From assembly GCA_016873935.1 (NCBI GenBank), contig VGVT01000001.1:79783-143782 (forward strand): DNA of 64,000 nt, in the 5' to 3' direction. The position numbers and the translations under genes were made by a program. Below are positions 55,384 through 64,000 of the stretch, in pieces. How positions within the stretch are numbered: the stretch's first letter is position 1; each line of letters opens with the position of its first letter. Source of the stretch: Betaproteobacteria bacterium. Its GTDB lineage: Bacteria; Pseudomonadota; Gammaproteobacteria; Burkholderiales; Thiobacillaceae. The notes under the pieces are model-generated. The model saw only the letters and a list, made by a program, of their open reading frames with translations, was not told the DNA's origin and did not search any database.

Positions 55384-56864
55384 GGCGCGTTGCGCCAGGC
55401 CTGGTCGTCGCTGTCGAACAGGCGGGCGGCCTCGGCCGGCCCCCAGCTGCCGGCCGGGTAGGTCGGGATGTACTCGCGTTCCACCGCCCAGTGCTTGAGG
55501 ATGGGGTCGACCACGCGCCAGGCCCATTCCACCTCGTCGAAGCGGATGAACAGGGATCGGTCGCCCTCGATGACGTCGAGCAGCAGGGTTTCGTAGGCGT
55601 CCAGGGTCTGTTCGTCGGTCTTCAGGAAGCTGGCGTTCATCTGCATCACCCGCGTGTCCATGTCCAGGCCCGGCTGCTTGACGTGGATTTCCATGCGCAT
55701 GGATTCCTCCGGCTGCAGGGAGAGCAGCACCCAGTTGGGGGCGACCGATTCCAGCGGCGTTTCGCGGAACAACTGCTGCGGCGGATGGCGGAAGCGGATG
55801 GCGATGAGCGAGCTCTGGCGCGCCAGCCGCTTGCCGGTGCGCAGGTAGAAGGGCACGCCGCGCCAGCGCCAGTTGTCGACGTAGAACTTGGCGGCGACGA
55901 AGGTTTCGGTGACGGAGTTCGGCTCCACGCCGACCTCCTGCTGGTAGCCGGCGGCCTCGACGCCGTCGATGTCGCCGCGCGCGTACTGGGCGCGGATGGC
56001 GTGGGCGCGCACGGCGCCCTTGGCGATGGGCCGGATGGAGCGCAGCACCTTGACCTTCTCGTCGCGCAGGGCGTCCGCCTCCAGCGCGGGCGGCGGCTCC
56101 ATGGCCACCACGGTGAGCAGTTGCATCAGGTGGTTCTGCAGCATGTCGCGCAGGGCGCCGGCCCGGTCGTAGTAGCCGGCGCGCTGTTCGATGCCGTTCG
56201 ACTCCGCCACGGTGATCTGCACGTGGTCGATGAAGTTGCGGTTCCACAGCGGCTCGATGAGCGTGTTGGCGAAGCGGAACACCAGCAGGTTCTGCACCGT
56301 TTCCTTGCCCAGGAAATGGTCGATGCGGAAGATCTGCTCCTCGTCGAAATGCTGGTGCAGCAACTGGTTGAGCATGAGCGCGGACTCGATGTCCTCGCCG
56401 AACGGCTTTTCCAGGACGACGCGGTTGAGGCCACGCGGCTGGTTGAGGCCGACCGCCTCCAGGTTGCGGATCACCGCCGCGAACTCGGCGGGCTTGATGG
56501 CCAGGTAGAACACCGTGCTGGAACAGGACACGCCGCCCTTGCGCAGCAGGCCGTCGAGTTGCCGATAGGAGGCGGCGTCGTTGAGGTCGCCGCGCTGGTA
56601 GACGAAGCGCGCCACGAAACGCTCCAGGACCGGCTCCTCCAGCATGCCCGCGGCGCGCTCCGCGAGCACGCCGCGCACGTGCTCGCGCCAGCGGGCGGTG
56701 TCCCACTCGCGCCGCGAGAAGGCGACGATGCTGAGCGATTCAGCCAGCCGCGCGGCGGCTTCCAGGCGGTACAGCGCCGGCAGCAGCTTGTTGCTGGCGA
56801 GGTTGCCGGTGGCGCCGAAGATGACGAAGGTGCAGGGCGGCACGCCCCCCGCGCCCGACCTCAT
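55380..56864 (-). CDS. zwf: Glucose-6-phosphate 1-dehydrogenase
   Basis: A 494-residue G6PDH. The cofactor loop is [17 protein letters not shown] (classical GASGDL is replaced by GATGNL), and the substrate region is [13 protein letters not shown]. Order gnd-zwf-pgl with 4-base overlaps indicates a coupled operon. Produces NADPH and 6-phosphogluconolactone. Confidence 0.96.
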   Translation of the reverse strand: MRSGAGGVPPCTFVIFGATGNLASNKLLPALYRLEAAARLAESLSIVAFSRREWDTARWREHVRGVLAERAAGMLEEPVLERFVARFVYQRGDLNDAASYRQLDGLLRKGGVSCSSTVFYLAIKPAEFAAVIRNLEAVGLNQPRGLNRVVLEKPFGEDIESALMLNQLLHQHFDEEQIFRIDHFLGKETVQNLLVFRFANTLIEPLWNRNFIDHVQITVAESNGIEQRAGYYDRAGALRDMLQNHLMQLLTVVAMEPPPALEADALRDEKVKVLRSIRPIAKGAVRAHAIRAQYARGDIDGVEAAGYQQEVGVEPNSVTETFVAAKFYVDNWRWRGVPFYLRTGKRLARQSSLIAIRFRHPPQQLFRETPLESVAPNWVLLSLQPEESMRMEIHVKQPGLDMDTRVMQMNASFLKTDEQTLDAYETLLLDVIEGDRSLFIRFDEVEWAWRVVDPILKHWAVEREYIPTYPAGSWGPAEAARLFDSDDQAWRNAP

Positions 56865-57775
56865 GCCTCGCTCCCCTTCACCGCGTGGCCGCCGAAACCC
56901 TGGCGCATCATGGCCAGCAGCTTGGCCGCGTAGTCGTTGCCGCCCTGGCTGGCGAACCGCATCATCAGCGCCAGCGACATCACCGGCGCCGGGATGCCCT
57001 GTTCCACCGCGTCCAGGGCGGTCCAGCGGCCCTCGCCGGAATCGGCGACGAAGGCTTCGATCGTCGTGAGGTCGGCATCCCGCGCCAGGGCGTCGGCGCT
57101 GAGATCCAGCAGCCAGGAGCGCACCACGCTGCCGTGCCGCCAGAGTTCGGCGATGGCCGCCACGTCGAGGTCGAAGCCGGGCTTTTGCCGCATGAGGGCG
57201 AAGCCCTCGGCGAAGGCCTGCATCATGCCGTACTCGATGCCGTTGTGGACCATCTTGACGTAGTGGCCGGAGCCCACCGGGCCGGTGTGCAGCCAGCCGC
57301 GGCCAGGTGCCGGCGCCAGGGCGTCGAGCCAGGGGCGCAGGCGCGCCGCCGCCGTCTCGCCGCCGCCGAGCATGATGCAGTAGCCGTTCTCCAGTCCCCA
57401 GACGCCGCCCGACACGCCGGCGTCGGCGAAGTCGATGCCGTGCGCGGCCAGCGCCGCCGCGCGCGGCGCGTCGTCCTTGTAGTGGCCGTTGGCGCCATCG
57501 ACCACCAGGTCGCCGGGCGCGAGCAGGGGGGCCAGGGTTTCCAGCGCCGTCCGCGTGGCCTCACCCGCCGGCAGCATCAGCCAGACGATGCGCGGCGCCT
57601 CGAGCGCGGCCACCAGATCGGCCAGGCTGGCGCAGGCGAGATGGCCGGTTTCCGCCGCCAGTGCCGTGCTCACGGCCTGGCCGCGGTTGTGGATGGCGAT
57701 GCGATGTCCCTGGCGGGCCAGTCGCCGCGCCATGTTGCCGCCCATGCGGCCGAGTCCGACGATGCCGAATTCCAT
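56861..57775 (-). CDS. gnd: 6-phosphogluconate dehydrogenase, decarboxylating (short form)
   Basis: A 304-residue short-type 6PGDH. Rossmann motif [15 protein letters not shown], substrate motif [13 protein letters not shown], Lys and Asn in [12 protein letters not shown]. The short form (about 300 versus 470 residues) is often NAD-dependent (YqeC/GndA type). ATG 57775 with GGGGACA upstream. Heads the gnd-zwf-pgl operon. Confidence 0.93.
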   Translation of the reverse strand: MEFGIVGLGRMGGNMARRLARQGHRIAIHNRGQAVSTALAAETGHLACASLADLVAALEAPRIVWLMLPAGEATRTALETLAPLLAPGDLVVDGANGHYKDDAPRAAALAAHGIDFADAGVSGGVWGLENGYCIMLGGGETAAARLRPWLDALAPAPGRGWLHTGPVGSGHYVKMVHNGIEYGMMQAFAEGFALMRQKPGFDLDVAAIAELWRHGSVVRSWLLDLSADALARDADLTTIEAFVADSGEGRWTALDAVEQGIPAPVMSLALMMRFASQGGNDYAAKLLAMMRQGFGGHAVKGSEA

Positions 57776-57910
57776 GCTGTGTCCCCGTTGAAAAAGTCGC
57801 CATGGCCCCCGCGTGGGCGCACAGCCGATGCGCCGCGGGCGGTCTTGGCCAAGGTTGCACGCATGAACCCGGCAGCGCAATCGTCCTTCGCTGTGAGTGG
57901 GCAAGCGGCT

Positions 57911-58531
57911 TTAGGTTTCCTCGCTGTCCTTGCCGGGCAGGCTGAACACCGGCAGGGTCAGGTTCCAGGCGATGGCGGCCAGGCGCAAGGCGGCGATGGC
58001 GGACATGCCGAGCAGGGCGGCGATGTCGCGGTCGAGGACTTCGCGCAGCAGGAGGTAGACGACGATGCCGGCGATGGCGGCGGAGGCGTACATGCGTCCG
58101 CGCCGCAGGATGAGGGGGATTTCGGCGCACAGCACGTCGCGCAGCAGACCGCCGGCGACGCCGGTGGCGGTGCCCATGATCACCGCGACGATGCCGCCAT
58201 GGCCCAGGTGTTCCGCGATCTGCGCGCCGCTGATGCTGAACAGCGCGAGCCCCAGGGCGTCGGCATAGAGGATCAGACGTTCCGGCGGGTGGCGGTGGCG
58301 CGCGTAGAGCATGGTCAGCAGCGCCGCCGTCAGGCAGACGTAGAGATAGGTCGGATCGGCGATCCAGAACACGGTGCGGTCCAGCAGCAGGTCGCGCAGG
58401 GTGCCGCCGCCCACCGCGGTGACCGTGGCGATCACCGCCAAGCCGATCAGGTCCAGGCTGCGCCGCCCGGCGGCCAGCGCGCCGCTGACCGCGAAGACCG
58501 CCACCCCGAGCAGTTCGACGGCATGGAACAT
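57911..58531 (-). CDS. TRIC-type (UPF0126/YadS-like) membrane protein
   Basis: A 206-residue inner-membrane protein with about seven helices. It has two repeated GGxxRD motifs: TAVGGGTLRDLLLDR and GVAGGLLRDVLCAE. This matches prokaryotic trimeric intracellular cation channels (PF03458). ATG 58531 is used; an earlier codon at 58558 is possible. Role is presumably K+ or cation flux; some members are annotated as glycine transporters. Confidence 0.88.
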   Translation of the reverse strand: MFHAVELLGVAVFAVSGALAAGRRSLDLIGLAVIATVTAVGGGTLRDLLLDRTVFWIADPTYLYVCLTAALLTMLYARHRHPPERLILYADALGLALFSISGAQIAEHLGHGGIVAVIMGTATGVAGGLLRDVLCAEIPLILRRGRMYASAAIAGIVVYLLLREVLDRDIAALLGMSAIAALRLAAIAWNLTLPVFSLPGKDSEET

Positions 58532-58563
58532 GAGTGGCGGGGCGGAGGTCGGCGGCAAACGGG

Positions 58564-60192
58564 TCAGCTTCGGAAACGGGATACCGTGTTGTGCAGGGTG
58601 TCGGCCAGATCGCGCAGTTGCCGTACCGTGCGGTCGGATTCTTCCACAGCGTGCTCCGTACGCACGGCGAAATCGGCGACCCGGTTGAGGTTCTGCGCGA
58701 TACTGCCGCTCGCCTGCGATTGTTCCTTCACCGACGCGGTGATCTCTTCGACGCCCTGGCGGGCACCCAGCACCGCGCTGTGCGCGCGCTCGACGATGGC
58801 GGAGACCTCGGCGCTGCGCTTCGAGCTGTCTTCCAGCGCGGTCTCACCCTTGCGGATGGTGGCCTCCACATGGGAGGAATTGGCCTCCAGCTCGGCGGTC
58901 ACCTTGTTGATCTCGTTGGCGTACTGCGCGGTCTTCTCCGCCAGCTTGCGCACCTCGTCCGCCACCACGGCGAAACCCCGGCCCTGCTCACCGGCGCGCG
59001 CGGCCTCGATGGCCGCGTTGAGGGCCAGCAGGTTGATCTGTTCGGCGATGTCCTTCACGTGCTGGGTGGCGCCGATGATGCTTTGCGTGTTGTGCAGGAA
59101 CTGGCCGACGGATCCGGCCATGTCGTGCACCGCCTGCTGCACTCCAGACATGGCGCCGGTCAACTGGCCCATCATGTTGAGGCCCTGATCGGAGTAGTCG
59201 GCGCTTTGCGCGGAAACCTCCTTCACGCGCTCGGCGCCGTCCGCGACCGAGCCGATGCTGCTGGTCATCTCATCCACGGCGGCGGCGGTGGAGGTCATCG
59301 CGTTGGCTTGCTCGGTGCTGACCGCGCGCAGGCTCGAAGAAGCCTGCGCAAGATTGCCCGAAAGCTCGTGCAATTGGGAGGCGTTGTCCTTGACCCCGCG
59401 GACCATGGATTGCAGGTTGCCCACGAAGGTGTTGAATGCGCCCGATACCCGGCAAAGTTCGTTGTTCCCGCTCACATCGAGGCGGGCGGTAAGGTCTCCC
59501 TCGCCCTGGGCCAGTGCCTCCAGCGAGGTGCCCAGCAGATTGATCTGGGACAGGATGTTGGCGACGATGGCCGAGGCTATGGCCAGACCGATGACGACCG
59601 CCAGCACGCTCAGTGCCAGGGTGATGTACTGGGCGCGGGTGGTGCTGGCCTGCATGGCCTTCTCGCGCGCCTCAATGGCTTCTTTCTGGTGCTGGATGCG
59701 CTCCAGGATCAGTTTTCGTATCTCCCGCCAGGTCGGGGTTTCATCTCGGATCAGCTGTGCCTTGGCCTCCTCGGAATTACCGCTCTTCAACTGGCTCTGG
59801 ATCGATGCCTGGAACGCCTGCTGCTTTGTGCGCAGCGAGGCGATGGCGCTCACCGCCTCGGCCTGGGCCGCATCCTCCCGCAGCAGTTCCCGCGTGTCGG
59901 TCAGCAGGGTATCCATCTCCTTGCTGGCCTTGTCGAAATTCTCGTAGGCCTTGGTATTCGCCGGATCAAGAATGATGTTGCGCAGCGCCTGTCCCATCTG
60001 CAGGCCGTTGGCGTACAGCTCGGTGTAGTTGAGCAGCAGTTTCTGGTCCTGCGCGATGAAGTTGTTGAACTCCGTCTTGGCGCGGTTCAGCGCCTGGTAG
60101 GAGACAAAGGCGGAAACCAGGAAGAGCAGGAATACGACGGACAGCAGAAAGACAAGTTGGGAACGGACCTTGAACCGACGCAGGTTGAACAT
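58564..60192 (-). CDS. Methyl-accepting chemotaxis protein
   Basis: A 542-residue MCP. Membrane helix 1 (residues 12-33), a helical periplasmic domain (about 34-185; four-helix-bundle type), helix 2 (about 190-212), HAMP, and a cytoplasmic signalling domain with the hairpin tip [28 protein letters not shown] precedes ATG 60192. The ligand is not identifiable. No che gene nearby. Confidence 0.94.
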   Translation of the reverse strand: MFNLRRFKVRSQLVFLLSVVFLLFLVSAFVSYQALNRAKTEFNNFIAQDQKLLLNYTELYANGLQMGQALRNIILDPANTKAYENFDKASKEMDTLLTDTRELLREDAAQAEAVSAIASLRTKQQAFQASIQSQLKSGNSEEAKAQLIRDETPTWREIRKLILERIQHQKEAIEAREKAMQASTTRAQYITLALSVLAVVIGLAIASAIVANILSQINLLGTSLEALAQGEGDLTARLDVSGNNELCRVSGAFNTFVGNLQSMVRGVKDNASQLHELSGNLAQASSSLRAVSTEQANAMTSTAAAVDEMTSSIGSVADGAERVKEVSAQSADYSDQGLNMMGQLTGAMSGVQQAVHDMAGSVGQFLHNTQSIIGATQHVKDIAEQINLLALNAAIEAARAGEQGRGFAVVADEVRKLAEKTAQYANEINKVTAELEANSSHVEATIRKGETALEDSSKRSAEVSAIVERAHSAVLGARQGVEEITASVKEQSQASGSIAQNLNRVADFAVRTEHAVEESDRTVRQLRDLADTLHNTVSRFRS

Positions 60193-60276
60193 GTGGCCTC
60201 CTTTATTCCTGGCAGGGCGAATGGTTGATTCGTACTGTCCGTATATCGGACAAAACCCGGAAACCTGTAATCGATT

Positions 60277-63200
60277 TCAGGGATCGCCGCCGTAGCCTCC
60301 CCCGCCCGGCGTTTCCAGGACGAACACGTCGCCCGCGAGCAGTTCGAAGGCGGCGATGCCGGGCAGGTCTTCATGCCCGCCGTCGGCGCGTTCGATCCAT
60401 TGCCGGCCCGGCAGGCCCGCTTCGCCGCCGCCAAGACCGAAGGGCGCCACCCGGCGGCGCAGGGCGAGCAGGTTGGCATGCATGGGCGCGAGGAAGCGCA
60501 GGCGGCGGACGACGCCGTCGCCGCCGCGATAGGAGCCCGCGCCGCCGGAACCGCGGCGCAGCGCGAAGCGCTCGACGCGCACCGGGAATTGCTGTTCCAG
60601 TATCTCGACGTCGGTGAGGCGGGAATTGGTCATGTGGCTGTGCACCGCCGAGGCGCCGGCGAAGTCCGGCCCGGCCCCGGCGCCGCCGCAGACGGTTTCG
60701 TAATACTGGTGGCGGCCGTCGCCGAAGCTGAAGTTGTTCATGCTGCCCTGGCTGGCGGCAAGGCGCCCGAGCGCGCCGAGCAGCGCGTCGACGATGTTCT
60801 GCGAGGTCTCGACGTTGCCGGCGACCACGGCGGCCGGCGGCAGCGGGTTGAGAAGGCTGCCGGCGGGCAGATGGATGTCGAGCGGACGCAGCACGCCGGC
60901 GTTGAGCGGGATGTCCTCGCGCAGCAGGGCGCGGAAGACGTAGAGCACGGCGGAGTGGGCGATGCTCGCCGGGGCGTTGAGGTTGCCTGGCTGCTGCGCG
61001 CTGGTGCCGGCGAAGTCGATGCGGGCGCGGCCGGCGGCGCGGTCGATGCGCACGGCCACGCGGATGCGGGAACCCTCGTCCAGTTCCAGCTCGAATGCGC
61101 CGTCGCGCAGTTCGCCGAGCAGGCGGCGCACCGCCGCCTCGGCGTTGTCCTGCACGAAACCCATGTAGGCGGGGACCGCGGCCTCCCCCGTTTCCTCCTC
61201 CAGTTGCCGTAGCAGGCGCTGGCCCAGGGCGTTGGCGGCGACCTGGGCCTTGAGGTCGGCGATGTTCTGCTCCGGATTGCGCGCCGGATGCGGGTTGCCG
61301 CCCAGCCAGGCACGTGCCTCGGCTTCCAGGAAGCGGCCGTCGCGCACCAGCAGCAGGCCGTCCGAGCGACAGCCTTCCTCGTCGATGTGGCGGCTGCCGG
61401 CGGGCATGGAGCCGGGGCTGATGCCGCCGACGTCGGCATGGTGGGCGCGCGAGGCGACGAAATAGCGGAGCTGTTCGCCCTTCCCGTCGAACACCGGCGA
61501 GACCACCGTGATGTCCGGCAAATGGGTGCCGCCGGCATAGGGCGAGTTGAGCAGATAGGCATCGCCGGCGCGCATGTGCGGGCCACCGCCGCCGTCCTCT
61601 CCCACAGCGGGTGGGCGTGGCGGGAAGGCTTGCAGGACGGCGCGCACGGAATCGCCCATGCTGCCCAGGTGCACCGGGATGTGCGGGGCGTTGGCGATGA
61701 GGTCGCCGCGGACGTCGAACAGGGCACAGGAAAAATCCAGGCGTTCGCGGATGTTCACCGAGCGCGCGGTGTTCTGCAGGGCGCGGCCCATGTCCTCGGC
61801 GATGCTCATGAAGCGCCGGTTGAACAGGCTGAGCCAGGCGGGGTCGGGCCGCAGCGGGTCGGGCCGGCGCCGGGCAGGGCTGCCCGCGCTGAGCAGCAGG
61901 TCGCCTCGGGCGGTCATCTCCGCGTTCCAGCCCGGTTCCAGCACCAGGGTGGAACCGGCTTCCACGATCAGGGCCGGGCCGGCGATGACCTGGCCGACGC
62001 GCAGGTCCTGCCGCCGGTAGAGGTCGGTGTCACGCCAGGCGCCATCCAGGTAGACCCGCCGCCGGGCGAATGGCCGGGCATCGGTCGTGGCGGCGACGGG
62101 ATAGGCTTCCGGCTCGCCGCCGCCGGCCACGGTCTCGATTTCCAGGGCCGCGCAGACCAGGGCGCGGCCCGGGTCGGCGTAGCCGAAGCGGGCCTGGTGC
62201 TGGTCGTGGAAGGCCGCCGCCATGGTTTCAGGATCGGCCAGGGGGATGGCCAGGGTGGTGTCCGAGCCCTGGTAGCGGAGGAGGGCGCGCTTTTCTCCCT
62301 CCCCCGCCGGGGGAGGGTCGGGGAGAGGGAACTCCCTTTGCCACAGGGATAAGAGAGTTTCCAAGCTTGCTCCCTCTCCCCCCGCCCCTCCCCCGGTGGG
62401 GGAGGGGAGCTGCCGCTCGACCGCGATCTGGCGGATCGTCCGCCGTTCGGCGAGGCCGATGCCATAGGCTGAAAGCACCGAGGCGAAGGGCGAGATCAGC
62501 ACCCGGCCGATCCCCAGGCGGGCGGCCACCGCGCAGGCGTGCTGGCCGCCGGCGCCGCCAAAGCCGACCAGGGTGAAGTCGGCCGGATTGACGCCGCGCG
62601 CCAGGGTGATGTGGCGGATGGCGTCGGCCATGTGCTCCACGGCGACGTCGAGGAAGCCCGCCGCCAGTCGCTCCGGGGTGTAGTCCAGGCCCAGGCCGGC
62701 GTTGACCCGCTCGGCCAGGGCGCGGAAGGCGGTGGCCACGGCCTCGGCGTCCAGGGGCTGATTCGCGCCGGGGCCGAACACCGCCGGAAAACAGTCGGGC
62801 TGGAGGCGGCCGAGCAGCAGGTTGGCGTCGGTCACCGCGAGCGGACCGCCGTTGCGGTAGCCGGCCGGCCCCGGCAGGCTGCCGGCGGAAGCGGGTCCCG
62901 CCAGCAGGCGCTGGCCATCGAATTTCAGGATGGAGCCTCCGCCCGCCGCGACGGTGTGCACGCCCAGCATGGGCACGCGGATGCGGTGGCCGGCGATGCG
63001 GGTGTCGAGGCTGCGCTCGAACTCGCCGGCGAAGAGGGAGACGTCGGTCGAGGTGCCGCCCATGTCGAAGCCGATGAGCCGTTCGAAACCCGCCGCGCGG
63101 CCGACCTTGGCCATGCCGATGAGGCCGCCGGCGGGACCCGACAGCACGCTGTCCTTGCCCTGGAATTGCGCCGCCTCGACGAGGCCGCCGTTGGACTGCA

Positions 63201-63915
63201 TGTATTCCAGCGGCGTGCCCGCCGGCAGGGCCCGCGCGACCTGCGCGACGTAGCGCCGCACCGGCGGCGACAGCGTGGCATCGAGCACGGCGGTTTCGGC
63301 GCGCGGCACGAACTTGATGAGGGGGCTGGCCTGGTGCGAAAGACTGACCTGCTCGAAGCCGGCCTGCCGCGCGATCTCCGCCGCTTCCAACTCATGCGCG
63401 GGATTTCTCCAGGCATGCACGAAGGCGATGGCGCAGGCCTTGAGACCCGACTGCCGGGCTTTGGCCAAGCCTTGCGCCAGGGCCTCCCGTTGCAGGGGCT
63501 GGAGCACGCCGCCGTCGGCGGCGACGCGCTCCGCCGCTTCCATCACCCGCGCATACAGCGGCGCCGGCTTGCGGATGTCCAGCGCGAAGATGTCCGGCCG
63601 CGCCTGGTCGCCGATGTCCAGAGCGTCGGCGAAGCCCTCGGTGACCACCAGCAGGGTGGCTTCGCCGGTATGGGTGAGCAGGGCGTTGGTGCCGACCGTG
63701 GTGCCCATCTTCACGGCGGCGATGGCCTCGGCGGGCAGCGGATCGTCCGGCCTCAGGCCTAGAATCGCGCGCATGCCGGCAATGGCCGCGTCGGCGTAGG
63801 CGAGGGGGTTTTCCGACAGCAGCTTGCTCTGGATCAGGCGCCCGTCGGGCGCGCGGGCGACGACGTCGGTGAAGGTGCCGCCCCGGTCGATCCAGAATTC
63901 CCATTTATTATGCAT
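60277..63915 (-). CDS. 5-oxoprolinase / hydantoinase A-B fusion
   Basis: A 1212-residue protein combining HyuA (N-terminal, about 1-680; [18 protein letters not shown], later [13 protein letters not shown]) and HyuB (C-terminal, 690-1212; [13 protein letters not shown]). This is the OplaH type: ATP-dependent opening of 5-oxoproline or related hydantoins. A GC-palindromic repeat (62295-62407) is read in frame near residues 503-540, between domains of HyuA. No ribosome-binding site is evident before ATG 63915. Confidence 0.92.
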   Translation of the reverse strand: MHNKWEFWIDRGGTFTDVVARAPDGRLIQSKLLSENPLAYADAAIAGMRAILGLRPDDPLPAEAIAAVKMGTTVGTNALLTHTGEATLLVVTEGFADALDIGDQARPDIFALDIRKPAPLYARVMEAAERVAADGGVLQPLQREALAQGLAKARQSGLKACAIAFVHAWRNPAHELEAAEIARQAGFEQVSLSHQASPLIKFVPRAETAVLDATLSPPVRRYVAQVARALPAGTPLEYMQSNGGLVEAAQFQGKDSVLSGPAGGLIGMAKVGRAAGFERLIGFDMGGTSTDVSLFAGEFERSLDTRIAGHRIRVPMLGVHTVAAGGGSILKFDGQRLLAGPASAGSLPGPAGYRNGGPLAVTDANLLLGRLQPDCFPAVFGPGANQPLDAEAVATAFRALAERVNAGLGLDYTPERLAAGFLDVAVEHMADAIRHITLARGVNPADFTLVGFGGAGGQHACAVAARLGIGRVLISPFASVLSAYGIGLAERRTIRQIAVERQLPSPTGGGAGGEGASLETLLSLWQREFPLPDPPPAGEGEKRALLRYQGSDTTLAIPLADPETMAAAFHDQHQARFGYADPGRALVCAALEIETVAGGGEPEAYPVAATTDARPFARRRVYLDGAWRDTDLYRRQDLRVGQVIAGPALIVEAGSTLVLEPGWNAEMTARGDLLLSAGSPARRRPDPLRPDPAWLSLFNRRFMSIAEDMGRALQNTARSVNIRERLDFSCALFDVRGDLIANAPHIPVHLGSMGDSVRAVLQAFPPRPPAVGEDGGGGPHMRAGDAYLLNSPYAGGTHLPDITVVSPVFDGKGEQLRYFVASRAHHADVGGISPGSMPAGSRHIDEEGCRSDGLLLVRDGRFLEAEARAWLGGNPHPARNPEQNIADLKAQVAANALGQRLLRQLEEETGEAAVPAYMGFVQDNAEAAVRRLLGELRDGAFELELDEGSRIRVAVRIDRAAGRARIDFAGTSAQQPGNLNAPASIAHSAVLYVFRALLREDIPLNAGVLRPLDIHLPAGSLLNPLPPAAVVAGNVETSQNIVDALLGALGRLAASQGSMNNFSFGDGRHQYYETVCGGAGAGPDFAGASAVHSHMTNSRLTDVEILEQQFPVRVERFALRRGSGGAGSYRGGDGVVRRLRFLAPMHANLLALRRRVAPFGLGGGEAGLPGRQWIERADGGHEDLPGIAAFELLAGDVFVLETPGGGGYGGDP
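62295..62407. repeat. In-frame dispersed GC-palindrome repeat in the oxoprolinase gene
   Basis: Two hairpins, CTCCCTCCCCCGCC/GGGGGAGGG (62295-62317) and CCCCTCCCCC/GGGGGAGGGG (62385-62407), are separated by CTCCCTTTG...CAAGCTTGCTCCCTCTCC. It is the kind of repeat common between genes in proteobacteria. It adds about 38 residues (GGGAGGEGA to PPPAGEGE) with no frameshift. Confidence 0.75.
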
Positions 63916-64000
63916 TATAACTTAATAATCAGTATGTTATACATGTTAACAACAGTTGACACAATAATTTTTGGCTAGATAAATCAATGGGTTAGTAAAC
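63916..64000. other. AT-rich upstream region of the oxoprolinase gene
   Basis: The last 85 bases are markedly AT-rich (many T/A runs, GTATGTTATAC, TGTTAAC, TTGACAC), unlike the rest of the window. It probably holds the oxoprolinase promoter and perhaps an operator, but no single arrangement is convincing. The TATAAT at 63915-63920 on the minus strand overlaps the ATG itself. Confidence 0.5.

Noticed and set aside
56885..60228. Long open frames on the plus strand opposite gnd, the TRIC gene and the MCP
   Set aside because: They follow the codon bias of the opposite genes and cross several genes; no ribosome-binding sites or known domains.
63915..63920. TATAAT as the oxoprolinase -10 box
   Set aside because: It overlaps the start codon, so transcription from it would begin inside the gene.

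Overview
The window is a contiguous stretch of a GC-rich, gene-dense proteobacterial chromosome, most likely a betaproteobacterium of the Rhodocyclales/Nitrosomonadales type. This rests on the betaproteobacterial-style tmRNA tag (A-NDDTYALAA), the class III PHA synthase locus, the short (304 aa) 6-phosphogluconate dehydrogenase, and duplicated NosL-type proteins. The organism name is inference; no rRNA is present.

Layout. 1-0.95 kb: end of an ECF-type nickel transport operon (NikL- and NikK-like proteins). 1-5.1 kb: lysophospholipid transporter LplT divergent from a LysR regulator, then ubiG and a Gph/MupP phosphatase. 5.2-8.2 kb: ssrA (tmRNA) carrying a 2.6 kb mini-island at its 3' end (tyrosine integrase plus one IS30 element, bounded by a 16-bp att repeat). 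8.3-19.3 kb: PilZ protein, class I FBP aldolase, glgC, a cyclic-2,3-diphosphoglycerate-synthetase-like protein overlapping a Lon-like protease, UspA and rdgC. 19.6-26.3 kb: lysS, prfB (with its programmed frameshift), two Hsp20 genes, cbpA-cbpM and a DegP/HtrA protease. 26.4-32 kb: an eight-gene, tightly overlapping operon combining an ABC exporter, a Cys/His-rich membrane protein, a TlpA thioredoxin, a SafE/DsbD_2-type membrane protein and two NosL proteins; it looks like a copper/thiol delivery module. 32-36.6 kb: GST, gltX, tRNA-Val(CAC), HAD phosphatase, Rieske protein, S49 peptidase and a Rof-like antiterminator. 36.6-42 kb: complete class III PHA locus (phasin, phaR, phaB, phaA, then divergent phaE-phaC) with two related PhaR-like operators. 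42-47.7 kb: beta-CASP nuclease, an orphan MlaF, and an ovothiol operon (ovoA-ovoB). 47.8-52 kb: sigma-32-type promoter, grpE-dnaK-[inverted-repeat-bounded four-helix-bundle cassette]-dnaJ. 52-60.2 kb: rhodanese lipoprotein, a solitary 2-oxoacid dehydrogenase E2 lacking the E1/E3-binding domain, the gnd-zwf-pgl operon, a TRIC-type channel and an MCP. 60.3-63.9 kb: a 1212-residue oxoprolinase/hydantoinase AB fusion.

Most of the sequence is ordinary chromosomal housekeeping. The more unusual parts are the stripped tmRNA island, the mobile-looking cassette that splits dnaK from dnaJ, the NosL/TlpA/ABC operon, the E2 without a subunit-binding domain, the bacterial cDPG-synthetase/Lon pair, and two places where a dispersed palindromic repeat is read through in frame inside a protein. 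Three copies of an inverted-pair repeat lie beside chaperone genes. There is no CRISPR array, prophage or recognised antiphage locus. No intergenic gap exceeds about 300 bases.
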